64,000 nt of DNA from an uncultured Acidobacteriia bacterium (GTDB lineage Bacteria; Acidobacteriota; Terriglobia; Bryobacterales; Bryobacteraceae): positions 1 through 64,000 of the forward strand of contig CAIRSA010000558.1 of assembly GCA_903881085.1 (NCBI GenBank), written 5' to 3'. The notes under the pieces are model-generated. The model did no database searches. It was not told the DNA's origin and saw only the letters and a program-made list of their open reading frames with translations. Shown piece by piece: positions 1 to 9,045 of this stretch (the first letter of the stretch is position 1; every line of letters starts with the position of its first letter). The translations under genes and the position numbers were made by a program.

Positions 1-850
1 CCCTAAACGCGCCGCTAACGCGGCGCAGGGCTCCGCTGTGGCAGGCGCTAGAGGGAGTGTTGGCTCACGGGGTGGGCCAAATGAGAGTATCAAAGTGGGC
101 CAAATCAAGTTGACAAACTCATGCATATCTGGCGGCGAGCATACGGGCACAAATACGTGCGTAGGCGCCTTCCATCTGTCGCTTTGCATAATTGCTGTGA
201 CTTTTGCAGAATCGCTGCGACAGGGCGGTCGTACGGAGGCCCTCGAGCATTGCCCGGGCTTATTCGATGTCGTCTGCTTCCACAATCAGCAACTATCTGG
301 CTCGTTCGAGCAGCGCGAGCAAAGGCGGGGCCGGCAGTTAACAGGCATCCGGACCACATAGGTCTTCCACATAGCGCCGGGAACGGAATTTGAACATTAT
401 GCACCAGTTGGGCGGTGACCTCCGAGCCGGACTCCAGCGTGAGAACAGAGCACTTATCGCACACACCGTTTCTTCAGAGGACGGAAAACAGGACATCACT
501 CTGTGCAGTCACGCGGAAGCCTGGTCTCACGAATTGAGCGCGGATGCTTGCCTGCCGCCGCAATTCTGCAAATTGACAGAAACTTCCGCCACGGTGCAAA
601 CCGGAAAAAATCGCGCAACTTGTTGGTGCCAGGGAACTTGCTCAAAAGTTCAACGCAAAGCCATCGAAACACGGTTACGGCACAGATGAGCCACATCGAG
701 AAATGCGGGGGAAGAACAGCCCCATTTCTGACTCGCGATAATAGAAGCTTCGCAGCATGTGAGCCCGCCATCAGTAGCGTCAGAAAATTTGCATGTCACT
801 TTCTCGGTTGGTATGATAAAGGACGTTATTTGCTGTTATGATTTAGCAAC
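1..850. other. Non-coding stretch with short repeats
   Basis: No open frame here has a convincing start, ribosome site or recognisable protein. Positions 9-26 form a perfect 7-bp GC-rich hairpin with a TAAC loop and no T tract. An 11-bp direct repeat GTGGGCCAAAT occurs at 72-82 and 95-105, which may be the end of a lost insertion sequence. The last 50 bases, rich in A and T, presumably hold the promoter of the recombinase that starts at 851. Confidence 0.5.
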
Positions 851-1831
851 ATGAGCACCGCTCCAGAACCCGTCCGCGACCTCGTCCTGGTAAAGAACAA
901 CCAACTTCCCGGCATCGTCGCCAGGGCAGGGAAGGCGGCAACCTTCGCCGCCGATGAATTCTTCTTTGGCCGCATCCGCAATGAACACACCCGCCGCGCA
1001 TACTTCGCCGCGGTCAAACGGTTTTTGGTTGTGGCAGAAGCAAACGGGTTGGACTTGGCAGGGATCACGCCTGGGTTTGTCGGTCAATACCTCGACGGGC
1101 TACGGAAAGCCAAACTCAGTGTCGCAACGTGCAAGCAACACCTGGCCGCGCTGCGCCACTTCTTCGATGGAATGGTGACGCGGCATGCGATCGTTTTGAA
1201 CCCGGCGCTGTCGGTTCGCGGCGAACGTTATGAAGTTGTGGAAGGTAAAACGCCGGAAATAACGGTCAAGGGCGCCCGCACATTACTGGCTTCGATCAAC
1301 GCAACGAACCTGGTCGGTCTTCGCGATCGCGCCGTCGTCGCCATCTTGATATACACCGCCGCCCGCGCCGGTGCGGTGGCTGGGCTCCGGCGCGACAGTC
1401 TTTACAATTCCGGCGAGCAGTGGATGCTCCACTTCGACGAGAAGGGCGGCAAGTCGCGCGAGATCCCTGTCCGCCACGATCTCGAACAAATGCTTTTTGA
1501 ATACATTGATGCGGCTGGAATTGGCGGGGCAGGCAAAGAGACTCCCCTATTCCGGACGGCCCATCGCAAAAGCGGCCTACTCACCGCGACCTCCATGTCA
1601 GGGGTGGACGTCTGCCGCATGGTGAAGCGGCGGCTTCGTGACGCCGGTCTCCCGACGCGGCTCTCGCCGCACTCTTTCCGCGTCACCACGATCACCGACC
1701 TGCTTGAACAAGGTGTGCCACTCGAAGACGTCCAGCGCCTCGCCGGCCACGCCGATCCGCGCACCACGCGTCTCTACGACCGCCGCGACAAAACAATCAC
1801 GCGCAACATCGTAGAAAGAATATCGATTTAA
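851..1831 (+). CDS. Tyrosine recombinase (phage-integrase/XerCD family)
   Basis: This 326-residue protein should cut and rejoin DNA at a specific site through a covalent tyrosine intermediate. An N-terminal SAM-like core-binding domain (about residues 33-125) is followed by the catalytic domain. The expected catalytic residues are visible: Arg172 in TAARAG, a likely Lys in the GGKSRE hairpin near 201, His274 and Arg277 in SPHSFR, His300 in AGHADPRTT and the nucleophile Tyr309 in RLYDRR. The length is normal for the family and nothing is missing. It stands alone at the left edge of an island whose right edge carries a truncated second copy (from about 22768), so it is the likely integrase of that island. 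Substrate site unknown. Confidence 0.93.
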   Translation: MSTAPEPVRDLVLVKNNQLPGIVARAGKAATFAADEFFFGRIRNEHTRRAYFAAVKRFLVVAEANGLDLAGITPGFVGQYLDGLRKAKLSVATCKQHLAALRHFFDGMVTRHAIVLNPALSVRGERYEVVEGKTPEITVKGARTLLASINATNLVGLRDRAVVAILIYTAARAGAVAGLRRDSLYNSGEQWMLHFDEKGGKSREIPVRHDLEQMLFEYIDAAGIGGAGKETPLFRTAHRKSGLLTATSMSGVDVCRMVKRRLRDAGLPTRLSPHSFRVTTITDLLEQGVPLEDVQRLAGHADPRTTRLYDRRDKTITRNIVERISI

Positions 1832-1851
1832 GATTCACTCACTGGGTCGGA

Positions 1852-1880
1852 GGATCAATGAAACGGTGAACCGACTTAAG
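1852..1880 (+). repeat. 29-bp dispersed repeat, copy 1
   Basis: This 29-bp stretch is the reverse complement of 41443-41471 with 27 of 29 bases identical by hand count. It lies just downstream of the intact recombinase. Its 3' part (ACCGACTTAAGCCGTT, running on to 1885) resembles ACCGGCCTAAGCCGTT at 23151-23166, just downstream of the truncated recombinase copy. Confidence 0.6.
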
Positions 1881-1884
1881 CCGT

Positions 1885-2100
1885 TCACTTTCCTGAACGT
1901 CGAGTGCCTACGGCGTTCGCGCGGCGCCTCCAGGGCGAGTAACTGGCGCGCCTTTCCACGACGTGCTTGGTCTGGTCGTAGGTGAGGTGATAATTGCGCC
2001 AAAGCTTGGCTGTTTGCCTGACAGCCTCGCATAGATAATTCGCTTCTTGCTTTTGACCGCGAACTTCAGGGCTGTGGGAGGCGGATTTGCGGCGTGGCAT
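1885..2100 (-). pseudogene. Remnant of a second, unrelated tyrosine recombinase N-terminus
   Basis: From an ATG at 2100 the minus strand reads about 50 residues that look like the start of another integrase-like protein (KLWRNYHLTYDQTKHVVE, a segment I associate with core-binding domains of phage integrases). Near 1945 the natural continuation moves to another frame (KARQLLALEAPRERRR, within 1900-1950), so the gene is frameshifted and then lost, with no catalytic domain. It opposes the intact recombinase at 851-1831. Family assignment rests on memory of this motif and is moderate. Confidence 0.45.
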
Positions 2101-2264
2101 GTCTTAGGATACGCCGGAAGTTTCGCAGTATGCTCATTCTACGAACTCCGCTACACGAGCCCCCACTTTTTCATGCTCTCCTATTACAAATGCCGGCCCA
2201 AGCCATGCTTGAGTAGCTTCACGAATTCCCGTTTATGTTCTCAAGCTCCTACAAATATGGACAG

Positions 2265-5192
2265 CTACAATCCTCTTGGCTGCAATGATGGCATCGGCAC
2301 GGGCTGCTGCTTCGTCCCGCCTTTTTCCACGATGCTTGAGATTGTCAGGGGATTGCCCTGACAAACAAAACCACCCCAACTGGCGGGCCACCGCAACCTA
2401 CGTCTGACTTGGCATTGGGCTGAGCGTAAGGCCGCAGAACGCGACTCTCCGCGCAGGAGCCGAGCATAGAACGCTTCCATCAATAGGGTTGTGGCTCCCT
2501 CCGTGACGGGCCACAACGTCATCACGAGCGTTTGGGCACCCGCGATAAGAAACGCCCTTTGGAGTCCGAAGATGCCTTCACCAGAACTAATTGTTCCCAG
2601 CGCGCTCTCACATGCCGACAACACGACCATTTCCGTGTCGCGCAGATCCAGGCCCGAAATCTCATATGCACTAAGAACGCCTCCGCCGCCCAAAGCCAAC
2701 CCCGACCTTCGAAGCGCGTCTCGGATATCGGCATAGTCCGGTGATTTTTGTAAATGGAGTGGCACGCCCTTCGAATCTTCCGCCAAGCTGAATCCATGGG
2801 ATGCACAGTGGACGATAATTGGTGAGCGATAGCCCTCGCTGGGGCCACCCAGATCTACGTGTGCCAAGTTTGCCAGGATTCGCTCTTTTGTCACCAGTTC
2901 CTTACCGACCCATAGTTCTCCGTTTAGTAGTTGACTGACCAATTGCGCGTTCTTCTCGGCTTGGCGTAACGAAGACCGCCCGATTCCGAAGTCGCACAAA
3001 CCCATCACGAGGGATCGTCCGCCGAGCCGAGCCCCTTTGTCGGGGATGTTCAAGATGTCCCTTGCCGTAGTCAAATAGCTGATTTCGTATTCGTCGATCA
3101 GATAACGGCCATCATCCCATTGCGGGTCACGAAGCACTTCGAATGGCAACCAGTTCAATATTCCGTCCTGACAGATGAACAGCCTTCGAAATTGGCGGGA
3201 GGGAAAGGCTTCCCGAAGCTCATCAAGCACGTTTTCGATTGGCGACCAAAGCAGCATCCACAAAGGCTTGTAGTCAGGTGCTGGAGAATTCGGCCTCTGA
3301 GCCGCTTCCGCCAAAAGACTGCGCCGGAGACGCACAATTGCATCGGAGATCGCGGGTCCTTTTTTCAACCCAACGATTCGGAGGCTGTTCGGACAGCCTG
3401 CCGGCAAAATGAACGCCGCCCAGCCAGCGCAAGCGTCGTCCGCCGAAATTGGGGAAAAATCGATGAGCACGCTGTTTTCGTCGAGTTCATCGAGCGCCTC
3501 CGCGATCTGTTGTACAGAGGGAGCCTCCGGCCGGAGTTCTGGTATCTTCCTCCGTAAAGCGTCTTCAAGGTCTCTCTTCTGCGCGCGGACGTGGTTTGCG
3601 ATCCGCTCTTCCTCGCTATCTGAGACACCCTGAAAGACTTCCCGAAAAGGTCCCTGCAATTGGCGGCGACATTCTACGAGCTGTTCCAATTGAGACCGGC
3701 ATTCGGGATACCGGACGGCGAGTCGTCGCTCTCGACCGATACATAATGTTTCAGCCACCATGCCTTCGAACTCTACGATCAGACAAAACATCTCGGCTAT
3801 TGTTATTTGTTCCGGGTCTTGCTCTTGCTCATCAAGACGATCGAGGACCATTTTGAGTAGTCCACCGATTGACATCCAAAGTTCCTGCGCATCGCGGATT
3901 CCACGGGATTCATCGGAAATGTAACGTATCTGCCTAACCTGCTTTGCCACAGACTCCGTTCCTAGGCGCTGCATTTGCTCAATGGGTAAAGGCAGGCCTA
4001 GCTCCAGGCCACACGCTTCGTAAATCTGCAAGAATCGAACATGCTGGCGTGCAACCATCCAATCGATTCCCTCCTCCCCAACCTCTTCGAGAACCATCAA
4101 AGCCTCTTCGTCCTGACCAGTTCTGCACAAGGCCTCCGCTAGTTCAAGTTTGAATTCAACGAGGTTTAGGTCTCTTGCGTTGTGGAAGCGCTTCGCTGAC
4201 TCTATCGCCTCACTCAGATAGTGGATCTGTTGCTCACGATTTCCGGCGGCCGCTTCAATCGCAGCAGCCAAGAAGAGCACCTCGTCTCGAAACATCTCTG
4301 CCCAGTGGATACCTTGATTGGCGTCGAGTATTAACTTCGCCTCGCTGAAGAGTTCTGAGGCGCGCGTGACGTTGCCTGCGGTGACCTCCATCATAGCAAG
4401 CCGCGCGATCGCACGGAGAGAGACTGGTGACTCCCTTACATGATTAGCGCGACAGGTCTCCAGCGCGTCCTCGAGTATCTGTCTGGCGCGATTGACATCG
4501 AAATGGCTGTATGCCATCCCAATGAATTCTTCCAGACTCCGTAAAGACTCTGAGTCGCCACCGGTCTTTCTGGCGCGTGCAACTATATCCTCCACGATCT
4601 GGAGTTCTTCAACACCTCTTCCAACTGCAAAAGAGGCGTTTGCCCAATACCAAACAGCATCCAGGAAGCAGTTGTCATCGGAAGGGAAATCCTGTCGCAT
4701 CGCCGGTACCGCGCGATCCAGGTAGAAACAAGCTGCTTGGTGGTTACCTAATCGGCAATGGGCAATGCCAATCACAGATTGGCAAAGGTGGGCGGTTGGC
4801 GAGTCTCCTAGGCCAAATCGGCGTAATAGCCGCAAAAGCATGTACTGGGTCATTTGCACCGTGCGCATTGCTGATTGAAGGCCGGGAATTGATTGGTCAA
4901 TTGGTGCACGCACTAAGCATTCGAACCTATGTGGCTGAATTGCGTCGCGCGGGTCCAGCGCCGGCCAATACTCTTCCAGTTCTTCAAGGATCTGATCGTT
5001 CAATAGATCCAGGGTGCGGCACCTCTTCCAAAGCGCACCCATCTTCGCGAGCATGGCTTGGTCAATGATTGAATGATGGGGATCTACCGGGACGGCTGCG
5101 CCATTCGGATTGGTGAATATGCCCAGTGCGTGGAACTTCTTCCAAAGCGTGCCGAGCCAATGGAGCATCGCATTATAAAGTGAAGGGCTCAA
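2265..5192 (-). CDS. TPR-CHAT protein (caspase-like protease)
   Basis: A 975-residue protein whose C-terminal ~330 residues form a CHAT domain, a caspase/gingipain-clan cysteine protease. The catalytic dyad is visible as His near residue 799 (HCASHGFSL) and Cys near 861 (VVLSACESALG), followed by the conserved GLQRAFLIAGAQ...LWPV segment. The N-terminal ~500 residues are helical and resemble TPR arrays, which usually sense a partner in CHAT proteins. It is the last gene of a three-gene operon with a sigma factor and a zinc-binding anti-sigma-like protein. The longest frame starts at a TTG (5192) inside the upstream gene, 12 nt after an AGGAGG; an ATG at 5168, just after the upstream stop, is equally plausible. 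The protein target is unknown. Confidence 0.88.
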   Translation of the reverse strand: MSPSLYNAMLHWLGTLWKKFHALGIFTNPNGAAVPVDPHHSIIDQAMLAKMGALWKRCRTLDLLNDQILEELEEYWPALDPRDAIQPHRFECLVRAPIDQSIPGLQSAMRTVQMTQYMLLRLLRRFGLGDSPTAHLCQSVIGIAHCRLGNHQAACFYLDRAVPAMRQDFPSDDNCFLDAVWYWANASFAVGRGVEELQIVEDIVARARKTGGDSESLRSLEEFIGMAYSHFDVNRARQILEDALETCRANHVRESPVSLRAIARLAMMEVTAGNVTRASELFSEAKLILDANQGIHWAEMFRDEVLFLAAAIEAAAGNREQQIHYLSEAIESAKRFHNARDLNLVEFKLELAEALCRTGQDEEALMVLEEVGEEGIDWMVARQHVRFLQIYEACGLELGLPLPIEQMQRLGTESVAKQVRQIRYISDESRGIRDAQELWMSIGGLLKMVLDRLDEQEQDPEQITIAEMFCLIVEFEGMVAETLCIGRERRLAVRYPECRSQLEQLVECRRQLQGPFREVFQGVSDSEEERIANHVRAQKRDLEDALRRKIPELRPEAPSVQQIAEALDELDENSVLIDFSPISADDACAGWAAFILPAGCPNSLRIVGLKKGPAISDAIVRLRRSLLAEAAQRPNSPAPDYKPLWMLLWSPIENVLDELREAFPSRQFRRLFICQDGILNWLPFEVLRDPQWDDGRYLIDEYEISYLTTARDILNIPDKGARLGGRSLVMGLCDFGIGRSSLRQAEKNAQLVSQLLNGELWVGKELVTKERILANLAHVDLGGPSEGYRSPIIVHCASHGFSLAEDSKGVPLHLQKSPDYADIRDALRRSGLALGGGGVLSAYEISGLDLRDTEMVVLSACESALGTISSGEGIFGLQRAFLIAGAQTLVMTLWPVTEGATTLLMEAFYARLLRGESRSAALRSAQCQVRRRLRWPASWGGFVCQGNPLTISSIVEKGGTKQQPVPMPSLQPRGL

Positions 5193-5919
5193 GCAGCACC
5201 AGTACCTCCTTCGTAGCGGCTGGCAAAAGGAAATCGGCGGTCAAGTCGACCATGCCCGGATGGCCCACTCCATTTTCAGCACGCGTCATCTCTTTCACAT
5301 AAGTTTGTCCGCTGTCCTTGATTTGTACTGCCGCGAGCGGCGTGCGGATTGTCGCGGGGACATTGTCCACCTGCACGCTGACACGGGTTGCTTCTGCTAC
5401 ATCTACAACCACTCGCGCGCGCCGCCGGCCTTCACCGGGAATCTCAAGCACGGGACCTTCGAGGCTCGATACGTTTGAATCGCCAACACCCAAAAAGCTC
5501 CCAACCGAGGCTTCCCGTAAATCGAATTGACTCGTGGGTCCCAGCAGCATTTCCAAACCGGAAACCGTAAATGCGGTCGCCTTGTCGGCGAACGGCAATA
5601 CCACGCGGACAGCGAACTCGGCGCCAATCCTAATCCAATCATGCACTCGGTCCAGCGCCTGCGGTACCCCACTCAGTTCCGCGGCTGTCCTGCTTGCGGG
5701 CTCCAGAAAAGCGAGGGGCCTCTCTGGATTTGCGTCCCATCCGCCTTCCAAAAGATCTTGTGTCTCGTTCGCCACCCGCTCTGACAGTGCGTGGCAGAAG
5801 GCGCACTCCAGGAGGTGGCGATCAATTTGCTCGATGCGGTCCTCGATCATGTTGCCTGCAAAATAGCGGGACAGTTCATCGACAGAGAGGCAACCGGGAA
5901 GCACTGGAGTGCGGTTCAT
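5173..5919 (-). CDS. Zinc-binding anti-sigma-factor-like protein
   Basis: A 248-residue protein. The N-terminal ~50 residues carry a zf-HC2-like motif, His then CxxC within RHLLECAFCHALSER (about residues 34-48), as in ZAS-type anti-sigma factors. The rest is a variable mid-region and a beta-rich C-terminal domain (about 130-245) that I do not recognise. No membrane segment is evident, so it is probably a cytosolic switch and not a membrane receptor. The ATG at 5919 overlaps the sigma-factor stop (ATGA), and the 3' end overlaps the first possible start of the CHAT gene, so the three genes are translationally coupled. I infer that it binds the upstream sigma factor and links it to CHAT protease activity; cleavage by CHAT would be one way to release the sigma factor, but that is speculation. 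Confidence 0.7.
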   Translation of the reverse strand: MNRTPVLPGCLSVDELSRYFAGNMIEDRIEQIDRHLLECAFCHALSERVANETQDLLEGGWDANPERPLAFLEPASRTAAELSGVPQALDRVHDWIRIGAEFAVRVVLPFADKATAFTVSGLEMLLGPTSQFDLREASVGSFLGVGDSNVSSLEGPVLEIPGEGRRRARVVVDVAEATRVSVQVDNVPATIRTPLAAVQIKDSGQTYVKEMTRAENGVGHPGMVDLTADFLLPAATKEVLVLLEPFTL

Positions 5920-7085
5920 ATGTTCAACTCCTTCCGTGCGGAGAAGCGCTTATAGCGTTCCTCGACTGCTCGGCGAGTCCGTTCCGATGTGGTTTCAAGC
6001 CTCTCGATGGTTTCGGAAAGGGTGCTGAAGGGATATTCGCCCGCCAACCAATCAGCCAGTTCGTCCGGCAATTTGTATTGAGGTAGCAGGAAGTGCATCC
6101 TCGCAGCAAACCACCGGGCGGCCTCATTACACGGAAAGGAGCAAAAGTCCTCGAAGTTCATCTGGAGAACTCGAAGCCAACCCCAAACAAGAAGCTTCTC
6201 GGGGTCACGTTTTCTAGCCCACAACTCGACCATGAATTCCAATCGTCCCTGTAAATCTTGCCGCACGCGGGCCTTGACTTGGGCGGCAATCTGGCGGCTC
6301 TCCTCGACGGAGGATGATCTGATTCTGCGCAGAAAGACCCGCCTCGACTGATCCAGCCACCCATACAGCACGGACTTCGCAGCCCGATCTTGGCTATCGC
6401 CCTCACCGCAGCTCGACCCCGTCTCGTTCACGAATGTGCACAGACGTAATAGCCCCCGGGCTCGATGCGGTGGAAGTCCCAATTGTTGCCTGAGCAAATA
6501 GATGAGACGAAGGGGTTCCTCCTGACCGTTGCCGCTTGCGTCGAGCCTTGAGTCAACGAAGTCGCAAAGTTGAAACAGTGTGTGCGACGAGAATTTCTCG
6601 GCCAGAACGGAGGGGCCAACGTCGGCCCAATCCTTACAAACCATGATCAACGCCAAATGCGCTTCCAAGCCGTTGGTAGCGACGAGATCACAGAGATAAG
6701 TAGCCAACCACGGGTGAAGCTCTGCGACTGCCTCTGTCTGGACCTCCGGAATTGCGTTCTCATCTCCGATTTGCTCCAGACGTCGAAGCCTTCGTCTGGC
6801 ACCCCAGAACCAGTTGATCGCCCGCCGCTTGGCAAGCACCCGGATGTAAGCTTCCTCCTTCCATGCTGCAGGATCAAACTTGCGATCCAGTTGCTTTTCG
6901 AAAAACCACATCCAGAAACTCTGAACGCCGTCTTCCACCTCGTCACTCATCGAGCGAAGGTGATCCTTGTATACAGTCTCAACGAGGCTGCGATGGCAGT
7001 CCGTCCATCGTTCGCGCGCCATTTCCAATCCATCATCCTTCGGTTCCAGCACGGTAGCGCCGGGAATCAAGCCATCTCCGTGCAT
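5916..7085 (-). CDS. ECF-like sigma factor with long C-terminal extension
   Basis: A 389-residue protein. Residues ~30-105 resemble sigma-70 region 2: a helical segment (RSLVETVYKDHLRSM), an acidic helix with a WMWF core, FDPAAWKEEAYIRVLAKRRAINWFW and a basic tail (RRRLRRLEQIG), matching the order of region 2.1-2.4 of ECF factors (compare the usual 'lRaWLlrIArNraiDrlRr'). The remaining ~280 residues are helical and I cannot align them to a classical region 4 with confidence, so promoter -35 recognition may be altered. It is the first gene of the sigma/anti-sigma/CHAT operon. A degenerate sigma domain used as an adaptor is the main alternative. Confidence 0.6.
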   Translation of the reverse strand: MHGDGLIPGATVLEPKDDGLEMARERWTDCHRSLVETVYKDHLRSMSDEVEDGVQSFWMWFFEKQLDRKFDPAAWKEEAYIRVLAKRRAINWFWGARRRLRRLEQIGDENAIPEVQTEAVAELHPWLATYLCDLVATNGLEAHLALIMVCKDWADVGPSVLAEKFSSHTLFQLCDFVDSRLDASGNGQEEPLRLIYLLRQQLGLPPHRARGLLRLCTFVNETGSSCGEGDSQDRAAKSVLYGWLDQSRRVFLRRIRSSSVEESRQIAAQVKARVRQDLQGRLEFMVELWARKRDPEKLLVWGWLRVLQMNFEDFCSFPCNEAARWFAARMHFLLPQYKLPDELADWLAGEYPFSTLSETIERLETTSERTRRAVEERYKRFSARKELNI

Positions 7086-7566
7086 CTTACCAAAAGCACA
7101 GGGGGGCGGAGCGCCGGGTTCTGTTTTGCTGAGAAAATTCGGGGGAAACGTGTCAATCGAGCTGGATTTCAGCGCCTCATCTGATTAAGCAGATGGAGTC
7201 CGGAGACTAGTTCCCTAGGACCTCAACCCAATTCGGAGGAACAGGATATGAAGGTGCTTAATGCAGCTTAGCAGCCTCGCAATGCTCAGTTGGCGATCAA
7301 TCACCTATCAAGCCCCGCAGCTCGCGCTGCTGGTCCAAAAACGCGGGAACCCGGCAGGTGGCCGCCCGCAACGAGAAGCCGACGGATATCGTCGGGAACG
7401 CAGTCGAGCCTCCTCACTGCAAGACCCTTCATCAAAGCACCCCGTCCTGCTATCTGAGTGTTATCGTATAGGCGCACGAATTGGCACATTTCGCTCGATG
7501 CGCGGCACAGTTTCAAGAGCACACGGTGAAGGGTGCGCCGATCAACAAGGCCGCCAGGAGGCAAAG
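7086..7566. other. Divergent intergenic region
   Basis: This region separates the minus-strand sigma-factor operon from the plus-strand zinc-ribbon/chaperone cluster and must hold both promoters. A GGAGG at 7221-7225 precedes an ATG at 7249 that gives only seven codons. Longer frames across it (for example from 7261) lack protein-like composition at their 5' ends. I see no strong hairpin terminator. Confidence 0.4.
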
Positions 7567-7638
7567 ATGGAAGAGTCGGAGATATTCAAGTCCGACGGTT
7601 TGGACGTAAGCACTACAGCAAGTGAGGCAATATCATGA
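7567..7638 (+). CDS. Small 23-aa ORF coupled to the next gene
   Basis: An ATG at 7567 is preceded by a perfect AGGAGG (7556-7561) with 5-nt spacing and reads 23 residues (MEESEIFKSDGL...), ending in a TGA that overlaps the ATG of the next gene as ATGA. The ribosome site is far better than that of the following gene, so it may be a leader peptide that brings ribosomes to it. No homologue is known to me. Confidence 0.4.
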   Translation: MEESEIFKSDGLDVSTTASEAIS

Positions 7639-8267
7639 AAGTATCAATTGAACGCAAACGCCCTGTGGTTAAGAAGCTTTTTGGGGGGACGAAGGAAGCC
7701 GATTACGAATCCGCCTTTGTCACCATCCAGCTCTCCGTAGAGGAAACGGCACTAATCAAACAGAATCGTCTCGAAGACCGTATGGTCTATGAACACCCAG
7801 AGGACGAAGGCGACTATGAACGTGGTCAGCAAGCAGCAAGGGAGGTTCCCAATAGTTATGCCGGAAAACACCCGGCCCCGAGGTATAAGCGATCGCGATT
7901 TGTTAGCCATTTTCTTCAAGAGCCAACCCAAGAAGTTTATGCTTACTTGGATACTCCTATACGGTTTGCGGAAATACAGAAGACTGTCGAAAACAATCTT
8001 CGAGAGTTAATGAAACTCATTGCAGCCGTCCAATCATTTCCAACAGACAAGAAAGAGTTTGATTTCACCCTACCAATCGGAGAAGGAGCCGGCTTTACAT
8101 CAGGAGTGTCGCGCGAGGTAGAACTTGAATCTGAGCTCCCGGTGCCAACATCACAGCCGGTGACGCAATCCGGGTCGGTCTACTGCACAGACTGCGGGGC
8201 GCGTTCGTCTAGTGGCGCACGCTTTTGCACCGCATGTGGCAAGCCACTGGCTACCAGCAAAGCGTGA
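7635..8267 (+). CDS. Uncharacterised protein with C-terminal double-Cys zinc ribbon
   Basis: A 210-residue, soluble, charged protein. The N-terminal ~170 residues are not recognised. The C-terminus (about residues 180-205) is a classical zinc ribbon: YCTDCG, then 13 residues, then FCTACGKPL, giving two CxxC knuckles. The ATG overlaps the stop of a 23-aa leader ORF. It opens a run of zinc-binding small proteins that precedes the GTPase/Hsp70 operon. An adaptor that docks on the zinc-ribbon GTPases is a possible but unproven role. Confidence 0.65.
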   Translation: MKVSIERKRPVVKKLFGGTKEADYESAFVTIQLSVEETALIKQNRLEDRMVYEHPEDEGDYERGQQAAREVPNSYAGKHPAPRYKRSRFVSHFLQEPTQEVYAYLDTPIRFAEIQKTVENNLRELMKLIAAVQSFPTDKKEFDFTLPIGEGAGFTSGVSREVELESELPVPTSQPVTQSGSVYCTDCGARSSSGARFCTACGKPLATSKA

Positions 8268-8337
8268 TCGTGCTCATGGTCTCATGCTGGCTGTTATGAT
8301 AGATTCGCCGTCGGTAAGCCCGTCGAAAGGAGACATT

Positions 8338-8478
8338 ATGTCAACACGAACATGCGACACATGTGCCAAAGACAAACCTTTGTCAGGCGGCAAGACCTGT
8401 TCCAAGGGTCATTTCACCTGCAAGGACTGCGCGTATAACCATGAGCACTGTAAGATTTGCGGGCATACGCTCAGATAA
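8338..8478 (+). CDS. 46-aa cysteine-rich zinc-finger protein
   Basis: Starting at ATG 8338 behind an AAAGGAGA ribosome site, this small protein contains eight cysteines and two histidines in CDTC, C-KGHFTCKDC and HEHCKICG arrangements, resembling a miniature RING or treble-clef finger with paired zinc sites. It is basic and soluble. It sits between two other small genes in the same orientation at the start of the chaperone cluster. Too short to assign a family, but the spacing of cysteine pairs makes a chance frame unlikely. Confidence 0.7.
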   Translation: MSTRTCDTCAKDKPLSGGKTCSKGHFTCKDCAYNHEHCKICGHTLR

Positions 8479-8672
8479 CATCCCTGACCGTTCGTGAGGA
8501 TGTCGGCGGCAACGTCGTCGCTCAGGTTGGGCTACTCTTGGCTGCGCCAGACACGGCTCCTGACGAGGCGCTTCTTAGGGCTGTGATTGACCGCGCAATG
8601 TCTTCGATCAAGGGGGCGATAGAAGAGTTCGCGAAGGAGCTACAGAAACTGATTAGTGGGTTAACAGCCTGA
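8457..8672 (+). CDS. Possible 71-aa helical protein
   Basis: This frame starts at a TTG inside the 3' end of the previous small gene and reads 71 residues. From residue 8 onward the sequence (LTVREDVGGNVVAQVGLLL, then an amphipathic helix ending in EFAKELQKLISGL) looks like a real small alpha/beta protein. Overlap with the stop of the zinc-finger gene would allow coupled translation. The start is poor and no family is recognised; it could also be a fortuitous frame. Confidence 0.4.
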   Translation: MRAYAQITSLTVREDVGGNVVAQVGLLLAAPDTAPDEALLRAVIDRAMSSIKGAIEEFAKELQKLISGLTA

Positions 8673-9045
8673 TATGGGGTTGCAGTCTGGGGGGGCCGGG
8701 CGCTGGCGCCCCAGCGCGTTGCAGCTTAGCAGGAAGGGCCAGCGGCCCTGGGTCGTCAAGAATTCGAGACCGGGTAAATGATGCACCGGCGACCATTCGG
8801 CAGTTGGCAGGCGAGCCGGTTGAGTGCCAATGTAGAGAAAGGCGGATAGTGATTTGGAGAACTAGAAGGTTGCCCATTTGCGGCGGATTCGTCGAAGCGC
8901 GGATTGAGACCTGAATGCAATCGAGTTAAGACAGCCAACTCCGCACGGATCTGGATCACGTCTTTCCGACTTAAGCATTCAAGATGAACACACAAGCACG
9001 TCGTCAGAGACTCTGCTGGAGCCTCTGCGGCAGGAAGGAAAATCA
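8673..9045. other. Non-coding gap in the zinc-finger cluster
   Basis: No gene is seen. The 5' end holds GC-rich hairpins (GGGCGC-TG-GCGCCC near 8698-8711 and GGGCC-AGC-GGCCC near 8736-8748) without a T tract; together they could act as an intrinsic pause or a weak terminator. Confidence 0.35.

Noticed and set aside
7261-7563. 5' part of a 125-codon frame
   Set aside because: No ribosome site at its start and atypical composition; only the last 23 codons (from 7567) have support.
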